Shown in pieces: positions 60,708 to 64,000 of a stretch of DNA of 64,000 bases (its first letter is position 1; each line of letters starts with the position of its first letter). The position numbers and the translations under genes are program-made. This DNA comes from Pseudarthrobacter cellobiosi (lineage in GTDB: Bacteria; Actinomycetota; Actinomycetes; Actinomycetales; Micrococcaceae), in contig NZ_JAMXBJ010000050.1 in the NCBI RefSeq assembly GCF_023913755.1, positions 186,001 through 250,000 of the forward strand, read 5' to 3'. Under the pieces are notes generated by a model. The model was not told the origin of the DNA. It searched no databases and saw only the letters and a list, made by a program, of their open reading frames with translations.

Positions 60708-62324
60708 TTAGTTTCCGGCCGCAGCCTTCAGCGCCGCGTTGAAGGACGCGAGCCTGCTGACCTCAACTTCCACCGGCTCCACCACGAAGTCCCGGGCAAC
60801 CTCGCCCACCGCTGCCCTCAGCCGTTTCCTGGCCCTGGCCGCACGCGCACTCGCGGCTCCCGACCCAATGAACTTTCCGGTCAGCGCCAGGAAGATTCCC
60901 AGCGCCACGCCGCCGGCAATCATCAACGTCGGCACCGGCCAGCCCTCCACCTTCGGAACCTGGGGCACGGGCAGCTGGAGATAGCCGAGCCCTGCCAGCA
61001 CACCCAGCCAGCCCAGGCCGCCCAGGACTGTCAGCAGCGCGAGCCACTGGACCACGTTGAACATGCCCCACCACCAGGACTTCCGGGACGCCATCAGGTC
61101 CGTGCCTGCGATGGCCTGGTCCAAGGCATCCGGCAACGCCTCCCGCCCTTCCCGGGCAGCACCCCTGATCGCGGCACGCCACGGTCCGGGTGCGCCCGCA
61201 CTCGCCGCGTCCGCAAACTCACGGACAGCAGCATCCGTCCGGGCGCGTTCCGGGGCGCCCGCGGCCGGGAGCGAGGTCCGGTTAAGTTGGGACGGAGAAG
61301 AACTTCTCAGATTGAGCCGGCGGAGCGGATCAGGCCGGAACCGCACCAGCCACCGCGTCACCGGCCACCCCGTGCGGCGCGTCGACTCGATGCGGTAGGA
61401 CCGCGCAACTGCGTCCACCACCACGGGCACGTTGGCGGCCGTTGCCAGCTCATCGGTGAGCCGGGATCTCGACGCCGGCCTGACACCGGCGGCTTCCCCA
61501 GCGCCGGCGGCGTCCCGGAGTTGCCCCGAGGCCCGCGAAACGTCCGCGGCCAGCCGCTGCGAGATTGCCTGGCGCTGCACCACCACACCGCGGATGGCGC
61601 TCCGGACCTTGTCCACGCCGGTGCCCTTCAGGGCGGATGCGCCCAGGACCTGAACCTTGCCCAGCCCGTCGCGGGCAAGGATCCCTTTCAAGGACTCCAG
61701 CACAGGCTGCACGTCCCGTTCGGGCAAGCGGTCCACCTGGTTGAGGACCACCAGGGTCACGGCGCCATGCGCGGACAGGGGCGCCAGGAAATCGTTGTGG
61801 ACCGCCGCATCGGCGTACTTTTGCGGATCCAGGACCCAGACCAGGACATCCACCAGGCCAACCATGCGCTCCACGATCTCCCGGTTCGCGGCCCTGGTGG
61901 AATCGAAGTCCGGCAGGTCCAGCAGGATCAGCCCGGTGCCCTCGTCCGCGAAGCCTGCCACGGACTCCGCATGGTGGCGGTTGCCCACCGCAAGCCAGTC
62001 CAGCAACGGCTCGCTGCCGTCCGCTCCCCAGACACCAGCCAAAGGTTCCGACGTTGTGGGCCGGCGGGCGGCCGCCGTCGCGATTTCAGCGCCGCTGACC
62101 GCGTTGAAGAGTGACGATTTTCCGCTGCCGGTGGCACCGAAAAACCCAACAACGGTGTGATCAGCCGACAGTGACCGCCGGGAGCTCGCGCGTTCGAGGA
62201 GCTGGTATACCTCCTCGAGTGCAGCATCCGGCAAGACACCTTCGGCGAGTTCGCGGGCATCATTGAGGGCTTCGAGCCTGCGGTTCAGCTGCGACGCTTC
62301 GCGGGCTACGCTGTGGCGGCTCAT
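60708..62324 (-). CDS. Dynamin-like membrane GTPase, second of pair
   Basis: 538 residues from ATG 62324, overlapping the preceding GTPase stop as ATGA. G1 is GFFGATGSGKSSLFNAVSG (about residues 60-78), G3 is LLDLPDFDSTRA and G4 is VVLNQVDRLPE (Asn-Gln-x-Asp instead of Asn-Lys-x-Asp). Two C-terminal hydrophobic hairpins (WLALLTVLGGLGWLGVLAGL, LMIAGGVALGIFLALTG) lie near residues 410-480, ahead of a basic stretch and short tail. The layout resembles bacterial dynamin-like proteins such as Streptomyces DynA/DynB; membrane remodelling at division is inferred. Confidence 0.82.
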   Translation of the reverse strand: MSRHSVAREASQLNRRLEALNDARELAEGVLPDAALEEVYQLLERASSRRSLSADHTVVGFFGATGSGKSSLFNAVSGAEIATAAARRPTTSEPLAGVWGADGSEPLLDWLAVGNRHHAESVAGFADEGTGLILLDLPDFDSTRAANREIVERMVGLVDVLVWVLDPQKYADAAVHNDFLAPLSAHGAVTLVVLNQVDRLPERDVQPVLESLKGILARDGLGKVQVLGASALKGTGVDKVRSAIRGVVVQRQAISQRLAADVSRASGQLRDAAGAGEAAGVRPASRSRLTDELATAANVPVVVDAVARSYRIESTRRTGWPVTRWLVRFRPDPLRRLNLRSSSPSQLNRTSLPAAGAPERARTDAAVREFADAASAGAPGPWRAAIRGAAREGREALPDALDQAIAGTDLMASRKSWWWGMFNVVQWLALLTVLGGLGWLGVLAGLGYLQLPVPQVPKVEGWPVPTLMIAGGVALGIFLALTGKFIGSGAASARAARARKRLRAAVGEVARDFVVEPVEVEVSRLASFNAALKAAAGN

Positions 62325-63997
62325 GCCTTGTCCGCCAGCCGGGCCAGGGCAGCGGCGTGGTCGGTCAGGATCCGGCCAGTGTCCGCGCCGCCCTCCGGCA
62401 GGCGTTGGAGGAATTTCTGCTGCTCTGCCTGCAGCAGCCGCTGGCAACGGGCATGGAGGTCATCCCGCGCAGTCTGCGCCAGCCGGCGGACCGCGTCTTC
62501 GCCGAACACTGCCTCGAGCAGTTTCTGGCCGACGACGGCGGTACCGCCCGCCACGCCGATCTCCAGCCCGGTGAGGCCGGCGGTCATGGAAAACACCACG
62601 ATCATCAGTGCGGCACCCAGCCCGTTAATCCCGAAGGAAAGCCATCTGGCCTGCGTGCGCTTGCCCTGCCCCTCCGTGCGGATCAGTTCCATCAGGCCGG
62701 CCTGCCAGGCCCTGATCTCCGCTGCGGCCACATCGGCAAAGCCGGGGCCGGTGCCGGACAGATCCTCCGTCCCCAGGAGCTCGCGGCCGGCCGGGTCCGA
62801 GCGCCACCGCTGGTCAGTTTCCTCGCCGGCGTTGGCGGCCTCGTCCAGGATGACGGCCTGCAACCCCGTTTCGATGGCGGCCTCAACCCGGACGGCCGGC
62901 GTCGGCTCGCCCCGGAAAAACGCTCCCACGCGATCCCGCAGCCGTCCGATGTTCTGCTCCAACGCCCGGAAGAACTCCCCTGTTCCGACGAAGTCCTGCC
63001 AGCGCGCCAATACTTCGCCACGGAGGAGGGCGCCGTCCTTTGTTGCGTCCAGGATCCGGGCCCCGGCATCGCGATAGGCGGCCTCAGCGCCTGCACGGAG
63101 CGAGGCCGCGGCCCGCTCCTGCCCCTGGACCGCGTGCGCCACGGCACCGACCCGCCCGGCCAGCGCCTTCACCGTCCCGTTGAGGGTACGGCGGGCAATT
63201 TCGGACCGCCCAGCGGCGTCGGCTGCAAGTTCCTGCAGCCAGCGCCGCAGCGGCTCCACGGCGCTCGTTGGCAGCATGCCAAGATGGTCCAGGTCCGTCT
63301 CCGGCACAATGAACAGTCCGGCGTCGCCGAGGCCTTCCTGTTGCAGCAACGCCCGGAGATCGGCGCTGACTTCGGCTTCCGCCTCCGCCGGCACACGATC
63401 CAGGACCACGGCCACCATGATGTCCCGCGAGGACGCGTCCAGGAGCAGTTTCCACGGGACCGCGTCTGCGTAGCGGTTGGCAGTGGTCACAAAAACCCAG
63501 AGGTCCGCGGCGGCCAGCAACTGACCGGCCAGCCTGCGGTTGTCGTCGGAAATTGAGTCGACGTCGGGAGCGTCAAGCAGCGCGATCCCCTGCGGAACAG
63601 CCTGGTCCGCCACCAGCACCAGGGAGGAAATGGCCTCCGCACCGGGTGTTGCGCCGGCCCGGCTGGCCGGGACGGGTTCCGTAGAGACAGTGCCCCGGAT
63701 CCGGTTGAGGGTGGGCAGCACACGGTGGCCTTCGAACCAGCCGGCATCGGCCGGGTGGTGCAGCAGAATCGGCTGCCGGGTGGTGGGCCTGATGGCGCCG
63801 GAGCGTGTGACCGGGTGCCCCACTAAGGCGTTCACCAGCGTTGACTTGCCGGCGCCCGTGGAACCCCCGACGACGGCCAGCAACGGTGCGTCCAGGCTCC
63901 GGTACCGCGGGAGGATGTAGTCGTCCAGCTGGGCGACGGCGTTCCGCGTGTCCTGGCGCGCCTGTTCGACGTCCGCAAGGGCGAGCGGCAACGACAC
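62321..63997 (-). CDS. Dynamin-like GTPase, first of pair (start may lie beyond window)
   Basis: At least 558 residues from GTG 63997; the frame is still open at the window edge. G1 is VVGGSTGAGKSTLVNALVG (about residues 42-60) and G3 is LLDAPDVDSISDD. A clear Asn-Lys-x-Asp G4 is missing; the expected place reads VAVVLDRVPAE. The helical middle leads to C-terminal membrane segments (NGLGAALMIVVFSMTAGLTG, GVAGGTAVVGQKLLEAVFG). Partner to the downstream GTPase by four-base overlap; hetero-oligomers are likely by analogy with other tandem bacterial dynamins. Confidence 0.8.
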   Translation of the reverse strand: MSLPLALADVEQARQDTRNAVAQLDDYILPRYRSLDAPLLAVVGGSTGAGKSTLVNALVGHPVTRSGAIRPTTRQPILLHHPADAGWFEGHRVLPTLNRIRGTVSTEPVPASRAGATPGAEAISSLVLVADQAVPQGIALLDAPDVDSISDDNRRLAGQLLAAADLWVFVTTANRYADAVPWKLLLDASSRDIMVAVVLDRVPAEAEAEVSADLRALLQQEGLGDAGLFIVPETDLDHLGMLPTSAVEPLRRWLQELAADAAGRSEIARRTLNGTVKALAGRVGAVAHAVQGQERAAASLRAGAEAAYRDAGARILDATKDGALLRGEVLARWQDFVGTGEFFRALEQNIGRLRDRVGAFFRGEPTPAVRVEAAIETGLQAVILDEAANAGEETDQRWRSDPAGRELLGTEDLSGTGPGFADVAAAEIRAWQAGLMELIRTEGQGKRTQARWLSFGINGLGAALMIVVFSMTAGLTGLEIGVAGGTAVVGQKLLEAVFGEDAVRRLAQTARDDLHARCQRLLQAEQQKFLQRLPEGGADTGRILTDHAAALARLADKA

Positions 63998-64000
63998 CGC

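Overview
The window is a 64 kb piece of a high-GC actinobacterial chromosome. Gene content, GTG/TTG starts and gene order point to a Micrococcaceae member of the Arthrobacter/Pseudarthrobacter type. Anchors for this are a FasR-type regulator followed by fabD-fabH-acpP-fabF, the rpsP-khpA-rimM-trmD-rplS-lepB-rnhB block, smc-ftsY, and murA-plsC-gpsA-ddl-thiL-recG-rsmD-coaD, all in orders familiar from mycobacteria and streptomycetes. Nearly every gene is a chromosomal housekeeping gene. I see no prophage, insertion sequence, CRISPR array, secretion cluster or classical defence island.

Layout. 1-2.3 kb: a small accessory patch with an MFS transporter start, an IclR regulator, a candidate tiny RNA, a DUF6504-like gene, and a broken GrpB-family gene lying against tRNA-Val(UAC). 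2.3-13.3 kb: Sir2, AhpE and DUF3052 divergent from aceE, then fasR and the type II fatty acid synthase operon, then DUF3145. 13.5-23.3 kb: a long minus-strand run of xerC, dprA, comM, yraN, DUF2469, rnhB, two signal peptidases, rplS, trmD, rimM, khpA and rpsP. 23.5-27.8 kb: an unknown protein, a double VOC dioxygenase, and thiC behind a TPP riboswitch, facing an alpha/beta hydrolase with a degenerate nucleophile site. 27.9-35.4 kb: ffh, a glucose-6-phosphate dehydrogenase paralogue, glnB-amt, an MFS transporter and ftsY. 35.5-49.4 kb: smc, mutM, rnc, rpmF, DUF177 and coaD, then an aminotransferase/spermidine-synthase-like pair on the plus strand, then rsmD, recG, a DAK2-domain kinase and thiL. 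49.5-57.1 kb: a large secreted zinc metalloprotease with four C-terminal repeats, a DUF3515 lipoprotein, ddl, gpsA, plsC and murA. 57.2-60.7 kb: leuCD divergent from an NdgR/LtbR-type regulator, then DUF1697. 60.7-64 kb: two overlapping dynamin-like membrane GTPases.

How the genes work together. AceE feeds pyruvate carbon towards acetyl-CoA, and the adjacent fasR-fab operon uses malonyl-CoA for acyl chain synthesis; PlsC and GpsA then build phosphatidic acid. Ffh and FtsY form the co-translational targeting route, and the two LepB enzymes process exported proteins such as the metalloprotease. Amt and GlnB handle ammonium uptake and nitrogen sensing.

The most interesting items are regulatory or structural rather than a new multi-gene system: (1) a TTGT-N9-ACAA element shared by the fasR and fabD promoters; (2) a promoter-hairpin-T-tract unit at about 1276-1358 that looks like a free-standing tiny RNA; (3) a 23-codon ORF with a Leu-Leu-Val run directly in front of leuC, overlapping a perfect palindrome; (4) a DUF177 gene whose only good ribosome binding site points to an ATT start; (5) an intrinsic terminator buried in the first codons of a lepB gene; (6) loss of glnD from its usual place after glnB.
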